A stretch of DNA of 64,000 nucleotides, from positions 2,480,001 to 2,544,000 of the forward strand of contig NZ_CP025227.1 of NCBI RefSeq assembly GCF_004010955.1, in the 5' to 3' direction. This stretch comes from Actinomyces wuliandei. GTDB taxonomy: Bacteria > Actinomycetota > Actinomycetes > Actinomycetales > Actinomycetaceae. The notes beneath the pieces were generated by a model. It was not told where the DNA came from and ran no database searches. It saw nothing but the letters and a program-made list of their open reading frames with translations. The position numbers were made by a program, and so were the translations under genes. Shown here in pieces: positions 8,702 to 16,803 of the stretch (within the stretch, counting starts at the first letter, position 1; each line of letters starts with the position of its first letter).

Positions 8702-9785
8702 GTGACACGTCCAAGTGAACGGCCGACCCCTGAGCAGGTTGAGCGTGCCGAGGAGCAGATCGTCGAGCAGTCCAAGCGGATCGACTTCTACATCACCGAG
8801 TACTCCGTGGAGATTCTGGCCCAGAAGGTTCCGGGACGACGAGTACGTCATCCCGGACTACCAGCGGGAGTTCACCTGGGAGGACCACCGCAAGTCTCGC
8901 TTCATCGAGTCCCTGATCATGGGGCTGCCCATCCCCTTCATCTTCTTCTGGGAGATGCCTGACGGCAGGCTTGAGATCGTGGACGGGTCCCAGCGCCTTA
9001 GAACGCTCAACGAGTTTATCTACGGAGGATTCCGGCTCGGGGAGCTTGAGGCCCTGACCCACCTGTCAGGGCTCCGGTTCGGCGACCTGCTGGAGTCAAG
9101 GCGGCGCAAGATCCGGAACCGGTCCATTCGCGGAATTGTCCTGAACGAGCACGCCGACGAGGCGGCACGGCTGGACATGTTCGACCGCATCAACACAACC
9201 GCCAAGATCGCCAACAGCGCCGAGATACGCCGAGGAGCGCTTGCCGGGCCGTTCATGGACATGGTGACAGAACTCGCTCAGCTCCCGATCTTGACCGACC
9301 TTGCCCCCATGCCCGCCAAGACCAGGAAGGAGCGCGGGCACGAGGAGCTTGTGACGCGCTTCTTTGCCTACGGCGACGGGCTAGAGGAGTACCGGGACCG
9401 TCCCGCCGATTTTATCTTCTCCTACTCGAAGAAGATGAATAAAGAGTTTGAGGCTGACCCGGCGCTGGCAGACAGTTATCGTGAGTGGTTCATGACAGTC
9501 ATGAGCTTTGTCTCACGCAACTTTCCATTTGGATTCAAAAGGACAGAGAAAGGTAAGTTCACTCCTCGGGCGCGATTCGAGGCCATTGCGGTTGGGTCTG
9601 CGCGCGCACTGGCGGAGGAGCCGGCTCTTGCAGAGGCTGCCGCCGAGGATACTGGTGTCTCCTCCTGGATCGACGGGAGAGAGTTCCAGAAGATCACCAG
9701 CGCTGACGGCGCGAACGCGAAGGCGCGCCTCAACGGGAGGATCGACTTCGTGAAAGACAGGCTGGTGAGCCGTGGCGACTACTGA
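8702..9785 (+). pseudogene. DUF262 (ParB/GmrS-like) domain protein, frameshifted near the N-terminus
   Basis: The GTG at 8702 with a strong ribosome binding site starts a frame reading VTRPSERPTPEQVERAEEQI and on to SVEILAQK, typical of DUF262 N-termini. From about 8830 the homologous reading continues in the next frame (FRDDEYVIPDYQREFTWED). Removing one G at 8827-8828 joins them as AQK-FRDDEY. The rest is intact: IVDGSQRLRTL, the DGxQR nucleotide-binding/hydrolysis motif of DUF262 (about 8982-8996), and FDRINTTAKIANSAEIRRG. The repaired protein would be about 360 aa with no DUF1524 HNH domain. DUF262 proteins occur in GmrSD, SspE and other phage-defence systems. The 3' end overlaps the HEPN gene by 14 bp. 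Without a repair, an internal start would give an N-terminally altered protein. Confidence 0.85.
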
Positions 9786-10533
9786 ACTCGTCCGGTTCTT
9801 CGAGGAGCGGCACGACGAGATCAAGGAGTACGTGTCGTTCTTGCAGAACCTGGAGAAGGCCGCGCAAGGAGGGGCACCACGGCTCCGTGGGACAGGTGCG
9901 CAGATCACGACCACGCAGACGAGGATCCTGAGCTCGAGCCTCTATCTTCAGCTCTACAACCTGGTTGAGGCCACCGTGGTTCGGTGCCTTGAGGAAGTTG
10001 CGGCCGCAACTGAGAAGGCTGGGTGCCGTCCCGGTGACCTGAGTGATGAGTTGAGAACCCAGTGGGTGCGCTCCGTCGCACGTACCCACATCAACGACCT
10101 CACTCCCGAGAAAAGACTGGAAGCCGCCCTGGATCTGTGCAACCATCTCTTGGGGCAGGAGCCGGTCAAGGGCTTCAAGATCGACCCCGGCGGAGGAGGA
10201 AACTGGGACGACGACTCCATCAGAAGGCTCTGTGAGCGCATTGGTTGCAAGCTGGTGATCTCCCCGGACGTCTTCCAGGAGGCCAAGCGCAACATCAGAC
10301 ACAACATGGGCGCGCTCAAACTCGTCAAGGACCGTCGTAACAGGCTCGCGCACGGCTCGTTGTCCTTTGTTGACTGCAGTGACGGCGTGGCAGTCAGCGA
10401 GCTCAAGAAGGTTGCTGATGCGGTCGGTGGCTACCTCCGGGAGGCCGTTGACTGCTTCGAGGCCTTTATCAGGTGTGAGATCTCGGATAGGGGTGACCCT
10501 GCGAAGAAGAAGAAGGGGGTACTCATCTCGTGA
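9772..10533 (+). CDS. HEPN-like nuclease of the MAE_28990/MAE_18760 type
   Basis: A 253-residue soluble protein with GTG start inside the end of the DUF262 gene. It carries the HEPN active-site pattern Rx4H as RNRLAH (R189-H194), preceded by an all-helical segment (SSSLYLQLYNLVEATVVRCLEE) typical of HEPN folds. The MAE_28990 family is known next to DNA methyltransferases and restriction genes, and HEPN domains are usually metal-independent RNases acting as toxins or abortive-infection effectors. Its stop overlaps the methyltransferase start (GTGA), so the three genes form one translationally coupled operon. It is the only member without a frameshift. Function as a defence effector is inferred. 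Confidence 0.82.
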   Translation: MATTELVRFFEERHDEIKEYVSFLQNLEKAAQGGAPRLRGTGAQITTTQTRILSSSLYLQLYNLVEATVVRCLEEVAAATEKAGCRPGDLSDELRTQWVRSVARTHINDLTPEKRLEAALDLCNHLLGQEPVKGFKIDPGGGGNWDDDSIRRLCERIGCKLVISPDVFQEAKRNIRHNMGALKLVKDRRNRLAHGSLSFVDCSDGVAVSELKKVADAVGGYLREAVDCFEAFIRCEISDRGDPAKKKKGVLIS

Positions 10534-11610
10534 GGCAGAAAGGAGGCACTCCCTCGATCCGTGCTGTCGACCTGTTCTGCGGAGTCGGCGGGCTCACCCA
10601 CGGACTCGCGCGGGCCGGCATTGAGGTCGTAGCCGGGGTCGACATTGATCCCGCATGCAGGTACCCCTACGAGGCCAACAACAAGGCAAGGTTCATTGAG
10701 AGGGACGTGAATGACCTTGATGCCTCGGAGATAGGAGATCTCGTCAACGGGTCTGGGCTCAGCCTGATTGCGGGGTGTGCGCCCTGCCAGCCGTTCTCGA
10801 CATACAGCCGCTCTGGCCGCGGCAAGAGGCGCGGTAACGACTGGCAGCTGGTTGAGGTATTCGGCAGGCTGGTGAAAGAGGTCCAGCCTGACATCGTGAC
10901 GATGGAGAACGTCCCGCAGCTGCTGGACCATCCAGTATTTAGCCGGTTCGTGGAGGACTTGAGTGGCTACTCGGTCGGGTGGTCCGTGGTCCAGGCTGCC
11001 CGTATCGGTGTCCCGCAGACAAGAAAACGTCTTGTCCTGATCGCCTCAAGGCTCGGCGGCGCCGGCCTTGCCCTCCCGCAGGACGAGCAGGAGACAAGGA
11101 CAGTGCGTCAGGCTATCGGGGGGGCTCCGCCCCATCAGGGCTGGCGAGTCGGACCCCGAGGACCGGTTGCACGTCGCCTCTCGGCTGAGCAGGGTGAACC
11201 TGGAGCGGATACGTCACTCGAAGCCGGGGGGGACGTGGCGTGACTGGCCCGAGGAGCTCCGGGCCGCGTGCCACCGCAGGACCAGTGGTGCGACCTACCC
11301 GAGCGTGTACGGACGCATGTCCTGGGACGAGGCGAGCCCAACCATCACCACTCAGTGCTTCGGCTACGGGAACGGACGTTTCGGCCACCCTGAGCAGGAC
11401 CGGGCCATCTCGCTACGTGAGGCTGCTGTCCTGCAGACCTTCCCACCTAGATACAAGTTCGTGCGACCAGACGAGCCTGTCCGTTTCAGCGTTCTTGGAC
11501 GCCTCATCGGCAACGCCGTTCCCGTCCGCCTGGGAGAAGTAGTAGGGCGTACGATAGTGTCGCACGTCCGCACGGGCAGTCCGTCCGGGCGTGCGGTAGG
11601 GGCTCAGTAA
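10530..11610 (+). pseudogene. DNA (cytosine-5) methyltransferase, frameshifted in a G7 tract
   Basis: The frame from GTG 10530 contains C5-methyltransferase motifs in order: AVDLFCGVGGLTHGL (SAM binding), APCQPFSTYSR with the catalytic Cys, MENVPQLL, and QTRKRLVLIAS. At 11118-11124 a run of seven G shifts the frame. With six G the text continues as QAIGGLRPIRAGESDPEDRL and runs through GGTWRDWPEELR, YPSVYGRMSWDEASPTITTQ, GHPEQDRAISLREAA and RLIGNAVPVRLGEVV to the stop at 11610, giving a complete methyltransferase of about 359 aa. As sequenced, the protein ends at 11243, soon after the target-recognition region begins. The lesion may be decay, a phase-variable contingency tract or a homopolymer sequencing error. 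Confidence 0.9.
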
Positions 11611-11736
11611 GGACGTCACTCGGTCAGCTCGACAGACCTGTCTGGTCCGCCTGGGCGCTCCCCAGCAGGAGCCCGCCAGGCCCGTGGCAGCCCGGACTAC
11701 GCGCCCCACGTCCCACGGCCCCACGTCCCGAAAGGT

Positions 11737-12339
11737 ATGCAGCCGAGCATGCTCCCACCCCGCACCCTGAGCACCTCCCTGCCCGCCCCTGCTGAGCAGC
11801 GGCGGTGGAGGAGCCAGGTCCTTCCCACCCTGCGGGGAACGGTGCTCGACGTCGGCGCCGGACCAGGGTTCTGCGGCGCGGTACTTGACCCGCAGGTCTC
11901 CTGGCTGGCCCTTGAGCCCAGGCCCGGGCGGCGGCTGACCGCCGCTGTGCGCTCCCGCCCCCGTTCCCGGCTGCTGGAGGCCACGGCCGAGCAGGTCCCG
12001 TTGGAGGATGGCAGCGTGGACGCCGTCGTCTGCTCCACCGTCCTGTGCTCGGTCACCGACCCGGCACATGCCCTGGCCGAGATCTTACGGGTACTGCGCC
12101 CCTGCGGTCGGCTCGTGTTCTTTGAGCACGTTGCCGCCCCTCCTGGCACAGCTGCCCGCCACGTGCAGGGACTCGCCGCCCCCCTCACCCGGCTACTGGG
12201 CCACGGGTGCGATCCCTGCCGGGACACGGCCGCCACCATCTACCAGGCTGGGTTCTCCGCCGTGGAGCTGGAGACCCTGCGCACCGGTGGCCTCCTGGGC
12301 AGGCTCGTCCCGGTCGTCCAGGGCCAGGCGGTGCGCTAG
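11737..12339 (+). CDS. Class I SAM-dependent methyltransferase (Methyltransf_11/UbiE-like)
   Basis: A 200-residue cytoplasmic enzyme. SAM-binding motif I is TVLDVGAGPGFC, motif II LALEPRP, the acidic motif GSVDAVVCSTVLCSV with DPAHALAEILRVLRPCGRLVFFEHV typical of the UbiE/METTL7-like subgroup, and a conserved C-terminal VVQGQAVR. Substrate is not predictable. The upstream boundary is uncertain: ATG 11737 or the in-frame ATG at 11749 (MLPPRTLS) are both possible. The stop codon TAG immediately abuts the left end of the first IS copy. Confidence 0.88.
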   Translation: MQPSMLPPRTLSTSLPAPAEQRRWRSQVLPTLRGTVLDVGAGPGFCGAVLDPQVSWLALEPRPGRRLTAAVRSRPRSRLLEATAEQVPLEDGSVDAVVCSTVLCSVTDPAHALAEILRVLRPCGRLVFFEHVAAPPGTAARHVQGLAAPLTRLLGHGCDPCRDTAATIYQAGFSAVELETLRTGGLLGRLVPVVQGQAVR

Positions 12340-13527
12340 CCTTGATGTTTCGTGGGTGGGGTGGGTGGGGTTGTTGGGGTGGGGTTGGTTGTGGCGTGTG
12401 GGTGTGGCGGGGTGGGGCGTGTGGTCGCGGTGGGTGGGCCTTGCCTGCCGACGGGTCCTTCCTGGGGGTCGTGGGTGGGTGGTGGTTTGCTAGTGCTGTG
12501 GGTCGGCGTGCGCGCAGGGTGGTGATCGCTGGGGTCAGCAGGTCGGCGAAGGGGGCTGGGGGTCTTGCAGCGGGTGGTGGTGCGCCGCGCGTGGCGCGTG
12601 ATGACACGCGTGGCCCTGGGCCACCCGCCCACGTCGACCAGGTCCGTCAGCCCTGCCACGTCCGCCGCCTCGCGGGGGCCGCGTCGGCGCCGCAGGCAGG
12701 GGTCCAGGCCTGGGCGGGGACCAGCCTGCAGGCCCGCGACATGTCACTGGGCAGGGTGAGTCCGACGCTGCAGGACACCCCTCTGCGCTCCAGGGCGGCC
12801 AAGGTGGCCTTGGTCCCACCAGCGGCGTCGGTGCGCACGAGCACCTTGCGTCCGGGCCCGGGGCCCAGGCCCACACGGGCCAGCACCACGGCGATGACAG
12901 CCTCATGGTCGGCGGCGGTGTCCGACCCCGCGCTCGCGGGCCGCAGCATGACCGCGGCGTTCTCGCCAGCACCTTGGGGACCGTGGTCGGTCCACGCGGT
13001 CAAGGGACGGAGCCCAAAGCCCCTTCCTGCCCTTCTTGAAGGTCGGTGCCACCCCCCTCCTTCATTGTCAGGGTGGGCGGTGACCAAGGTGGCGCCGGTA
13101 TCAGTGACCAGCGGCCGCTGGGCGCTGACAGCGGCCGTCAGCGCCCACGCTCCGGCCAGGGTCCAGCCCGCGCGGCGCGCCCTGGCCAGGACCACCGCGC
13201 GCTCAACCACCAGCGACAGCGCCAGGTCGAGGACGACCTTGACCGGGTCATGGCGCGCCAGCAGCCTGGACCACGGCGCCAGAACCTGTGACAGCAGCAC
13301 GTCCAGCCCGCGGGCGCGCACCGTCTCGGCCAGCAGCACTCCACCACCATGAGCGAGCACGTTGACCCAGCCGGTCCCGACACCCACCAACAAGCACAAC
13401 CCTGCTGCAGTCCCCACCTCGAAGCTGTCCCTCCCCTGAAACACGACAGACCCCAACAACCCACACCACTCCAGACGAAACGACACCTTCACCCCCGCCT
13501 CAGCCCCTCAACCACAAAACCCCGAGG
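12340..13527 (-). mobile_element. Defective IS1380-family element, copy 1
   Basis: A 1188-bp segment nearly identical to 54607-55785. It starts with CCTTG and ends with CGAGG; the outer about 20 bp form imperfect inverted repeats (left CCTTGATGTTTCGTGG, right complement CCTCGGGGTTTTGTGG), and CCT ends fit the IS1380 family. The transposase remnant reads leftward. The left end is extremely G/T-rich on the + strand, with a run of G-tracts at 12353-12385. Flanks ctag and ccag are at best an eroded 4-bp target duplication. This copy has 9 bp more than the other one because of an extra GGGTGGGGT-like unit at the left end. Confidence 0.8.
12647..13492 (-). pseudogene. IS1380-like transposase remnant
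   Basis: The open frame of 281 residues contains IS1380-type DDE transposase blocks: a start like GVGTGWVNVLAHGGGVLLAE, LLARHDPVKVVLDLALSL, ATLVTAHPDNEGGG around the family's 'D-A-T-L-V-x-A-H-S' motif, then AGSDTAADHEAVIAVVLA, RKVLVRTDAAGGTKA and SVGLTLP. About 80-100 residues expected between DLALSLV and the DxDATL block are missing, and the Asp preceding ATLV falls in altered sequence (VTDTGATLV). The C-terminal part continues in another frame (AGLTDLVDVGGWPRATRVI, about 12590-12660) and then degenerates. It is therefore not expected to be active. Confidence 0.75.
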
Positions 13528-13781
13528 CCAGTGAGGCCAAGTATCGAGTAGGTGCTGATTGCCGCCGAGCGTGGCAACCTGCACTGGCACGACTGAACGT
13601 CCAACTGCGTCAGGACACAGCCTTCAAACCTACGAAGCGCAGACGCTGGGACCAGGCGGAAGCGCTGGTGACCTCAGCCTTGAAATTATAACGGCTAGGC
13701 ATCGCGACGCGCCTCCTGGCCGCTTCTGCCTGGAGCAGGCGGCAAGCACAGACGAGCATGACCAGTCCTCGTCACGGACCC

Positions 13782-15425
13782 CTAGAAGGCTGACACAGCC
13801 TCCGCCTTCTCCCACAGGCTCCTGGCCTCGGCCTCGTCGTAGGTGAGGACCTCGTTGCCCGGGACCTCAGCTGTCCAGCCGACCATGACCGGGCTGGTGA
13901 CGTCACTGGCTGGGGTGCACGCGCCCTCGTAGACGGTCTCGCAGATCTCCTCCCGGTTGATCGCCCGGGACAGCGCGGCGCGGCGCAGGCGCCCCTCCGT
14001 GTCCGTGCCCCAGTGCGGAGCGTCGACGTTGATGGCAAGCCCCTGGACCAAGTCACCCGGCAGGGTGACAGCCCGCCCCTCCAGGTCCTCCTCAAAGGTG
14101 GACAGCCTCGTGCTCGGGACGGCGTCGACGACGTCCAGCTCCCCGGCAAGCAGGTCGGCGTAGGAGGCGTCGTCGTCAGGGTAGATCATGAAGGTCACCC
14201 CGTCGTTGGCGACGGCGCGCTCCCCCGAGTAGAGGGGGTTGGGGACCAGGATGACCTCAGAGTGGTGGCTCCACTCATCCAGGACGTAGGGGCCGTTGCC
14301 GACGGGGGACTCCCCGAAGGCCTCCATGTCCTTGAAGGCGGTGGCAGGCAGGGGGTAGAAGGCGGGGCATCCCAGGCGCTGCACGAAGTCAGCGGTCGGC
14401 TCGGTCAGGGTGATGGTGAAGGTGCGGTCATCGACCTTGGACAGCCCGGTCAGCTCGGAGTCCTCCTCTGCGGAGAAGCCCTCAATGGGCGCGTAGAGGT
14501 GGGAGGCGACGTGGTTGTGGGAGGCCTGGGCCCCGTAGTCCCACGCCCTGATGAAGGAGTCCGAGGTCACGGCCGTGCCGTCACCAAAGGCCCAGTCGTC
14601 CTTGATCGTCACCGTGAAGTGCTGGTTGTCCTCGGTCGTGATGGACTCGGCCATCTCGTTGACCACCGTGCCGTCCTCCCGGTAGCGCACCAGACCGGAG
14701 AAGAGCAGGTCCACGACCCGCCTGCCCCCCGGCTCGTTGGTGGTGGAGGGGACCAGTGGGTGCCGGGGCTCGGTGCCCCGGGCGCGGATAACGCCGTCCT
14801 CAACCGAGGTCCTCATGGCCTCGTAGACAGGCAGCCCGTTCCACGACCACGTGACGTCGGAGACCGTGGAGGACCAGCCGCCCGCCCCGTCGTGGTACCA
14901 CAGGGGGATGACGGGCAGGTCGGCGAGCAGGACGGACTGGGCCTGCTCGCACAGCGCGAGCACCGCGGCAGCGTCGTCAGCAGCGGCCGCCTGGGCCAGC
15001 AGGTCGTCGAGCTCGACGCTGGAGTAGTCGGTGGTGTTGGCCTCCCCACCCGTGCGGTACTGGCTGGCCAGGACACTCGCGGCAGAGGGGTAGTCCGCCC
15101 TCCAGCTGGAGCGGAAGGCCCCCACGACCGTGCGGTTGTCAACCTCGTCACGCAGCGCGGATAGGTCGGCGAGGGGCAGCGGCTCCATCGTGACGCCCAA
15201 GGTCGAGCTCACCGAGTCGCACACGGCCTCGACCCAGGCCTGGTGCGGACCGTCAGCGTTGTAGGCCAGCGTGAGGACGCCACCACCAGACGTGCCCTGG
15301 CTACCGGCCGCACCGGAGGTGGGCGAGCCCTCCGGTGAGCCCGACGAGCACCCGGAGGCCAGGAGCACCGCAGCAGCACCAAGGCCCAGGCCGAGGCTGC
15401 GGCGGGAGATAGGCGTGTTACGCAT
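13782..15425 (-). CDS. Circularly permuted oligopeptide-binding lipoprotein (SBP_bac_5/OppA family)
   Basis: A 547-residue extracellular solute-binding lipoprotein: n-region MRNTPISRRS, hydrophobic core, lipobox LASGC with C26, and a Gly/Ser linker to about residue 48. Residues 49-205 (VLTLAYNADGPHQAWVEAVC, then FRSSWRADYPS, DLPVIPLWY, WNGLPVYEAM) match the part that is normally C-terminal in OppA-type proteins. Residues 210-547 (VIRARGTEPRHPLVPSTTNE, then LFSGLVRYREDGT, PVGNGPYVLDEW, AALSRAINREEI, TPASDVTSPV) match the part that is normally N-terminal. The protein stops at LWEKAEAVSAF, exactly where ordinary homologues run on into the 'LTLSYNADGGHQAWV' segment. No permease or ATPase lies nearby, so it is an orphan binding protein. 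It is third in a possible bioY-LLM-SBP run, 89 bp behind the LLM gene. Confidence 0.9.
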   Translation of the reverse strand: MRNTPISRRSLGLGLGAAAVLLASGCSSGSPEGSPTSGAAGSQGTSGGGVLTLAYNADGPHQAWVEAVCDSVSSTLGVTMEPLPLADLSALRDEVDNRTVVGAFRSSWRADYPSAASVLASQYRTGGEANTTDYSSVELDDLLAQAAAADDAAAVLALCEQAQSVLLADLPVIPLWYHDGAGGWSSTVSDVTWSWNGLPVYEAMRTSVEDGVIRARGTEPRHPLVPSTTNEPGGRRVVDLLFSGLVRYREDGTVVNEMAESITTEDNQHFTVTIKDDWAFGDGTAVTSDSFIRAWDYGAQASHNHVASHLYAPIEGFSAEEDSELTGLSKVDDRTFTITLTEPTADFVQRLGCPAFYPLPATAFKDMEAFGESPVGNGPYVLDEWSHHSEVILVPNPLYSGERAVANDGVTFMIYPDDDASYADLLAGELDVVDAVPSTRLSTFEEDLEGRAVTLPGDLVQGLAINVDAPHWGTDTEGRLRRAALSRAINREEICETVYEGACTPASDVTSPVMVGWTAEVPGNEVLTYDEAEARSLWEKAEAVSAF

Positions 15426-15514
15426 GATCAGGTGCCTCCAGTCACTCAGTGGCGGACAGGATACCGAACCCGGTGCCGCTCCCCGGGGTCCCCGGCTCCC
15501 CGAGGCTGCCTGCC

Positions 15515-16732
15515 TCAGGCTCGCGCCCCGGTTCCGCTGCCGGGTGGCCCCGGTTCCCCGCCCGCCCCGTCGGCAGGGGCGCGTCTCCTCCCGCCAGCGT
15601 AGTCCGTCCAGGCCTGCGCCAGAAGGGTGTAGGAGCGTCGGCGCAGCACAGGGTCGTGGACGTGGGTGACGACTAGGAGCTCCTCAAGGTCCCAGCGCAC
15701 GGCGTAGGCGCGCAGGCGGGCGGCGACGTCATCCGGCTCCCCCACGAAGGACAGGGCCATGGCTGACTCCACAGCCGCCTCCCGCCCCTGGGCGTACCTG
15801 CGCCAGGAGCCCGGGTCCGGGCTGGGCGGGTCGAGCGGACCGGGCAGGCCGCCGATGACGCGGGCAGCCGCCGCCATTGCCGTGGAGTTGAGCAGCTGCG
15901 CCTGGTCCGCGCTCGGGGCCACGACGACGTTGACTGCCGCCGCCGCACGAGGCCGGTCCTGCGCCCGGGTGGGGGCCTGAGGGTCGAACACCGAGCGGTA
16001 GGTGCTCAGAGCCGCCTCCGCCTGGGCAGGTGCGAAGTGGGAGGCCACGGCAAAGGGCAGGCCCAGGCTGCCAGCCACGCGCGCGCCGTTGACCGAGGAC
16101 CCCAGGATCCACGTGGGCACCCGCGTGCCCTCAGCCGGGACGGCACGGACACGACGCCCGTAGTCTCCCCAGTCTCCCCCGGGCTCTCCTTCGGCGTCAG
16201 GACCGGCATCTGGGGGCGAGCCGAGGAGGAGGGAGGCGGGGACCCGGTCCCAGGCCTCCCGGGGGACAGAGCCCAGGTAGGTCAGGGTCTCCAGGATCTC
16301 CTCGACGAAGTCGGGCAGGCTGGCACTGCGTCGCCGCAGCGCCGCCGCAGTAAGACGGTCCGTGCCAGGTGCCCGGCCCAGCCCCAGGCTGACACGGCCG
16401 GGGTAGAGGGAGGCAAGGGTCCCCACCTGCTCCGCGACGACAAGAGGGGCGTGGTTGGGCAGCATAATGCCCCCGGAGCACACGCCGACACGCTGGGTGG
16501 CGGCCAGGACCTGCCCCATGAGGACAGTCGTGGCTGAGGACATGTAGGTGGTGGAGCCGTGGTGCTCAGCCAGCCAGTAGCGCTCGTACCCGGCGGTGTC
16601 AGCAGCCACGGCAAGGTCACGCATGTCCGCAAGCGCCTGAGGGCGGGTGCGTCCGGCGCTGACCGGCACCATGTCCAGCACGGACAGGGCGACGTCACCC
16701 TGGTCGCCCTGACGGGGCACCTCCCCACTCAT
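15515..16732 (-). CDS. LLM-class flavin-dependent oxidoreductase (luciferase-like)
   Basis: A 405-residue cytoplasmic TIM-barrel flavoprotein of the bacterial-luciferase superfamily. Seen are LSVLDMVPV near the start, DTAGYERYWLAEHHG (family 'W.aEHH' motif), the VGVCSGGIMLPNHAPLVVAEQ block, LASLYPGRVSLGLGRAPGTD, PTWILGSSVNGARVAGSLGLPFAVASHFAP and FVGEPDDVAARL. This is the MsnO8/YhbW-type subgroup of putative alkanal-monooxygenase-like enzymes. The substrate is unknown, and use of F420 versus FMN cannot be decided from sequence. It sits 71 bp after bioY on the same strand. The C-terminus is a low-complexity Gly/Pro/Arg tail. Confidence 0.9.
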   Translation of the reverse strand: MSGEVPRQGDQGDVALSVLDMVPVSAGRTRPQALADMRDLAVAADTAGYERYWLAEHHGSTTYMSSATTVLMGQVLAATQRVGVCSGGIMLPNHAPLVVAEQVGTLASLYPGRVSLGLGRAPGTDRLTAAALRRRSASLPDFVEEILETLTYLGSVPREAWDRVPASLLLGSPPDAGPDAEGEPGGDWGDYGRRVRAVPAEGTRVPTWILGSSVNGARVAGSLGLPFAVASHFAPAQAEAALSTYRSVFDPQAPTRAQDRPRAAAAVNVVVAPSADQAQLLNSTAMAAAARVIGGLPGPLDPPSPDPGSWRRYAQGREAAVESAMALSFVGEPDDVAARLRAYAVRWDLEELLVVTHVHDPVLRRRSYTLLAQAWTDYAGGRRRAPADGAGGEPGPPGSGTGARA

Positions 16733-16803
16733 ACAGGTACCTTAGAGCACACCCGACGACGCGCACCGCACCCCCAGGGGCCCACGGACAGGTTCAGCCA
16801 GGC

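Noticed and set aside
12207..13352. 381-residue open frame on the + strand through the IS (and its twin at 54609-55610)
   Set aside because: Antisense to the transposase remnant and spanning the G-rich IS end. No protein-like features.
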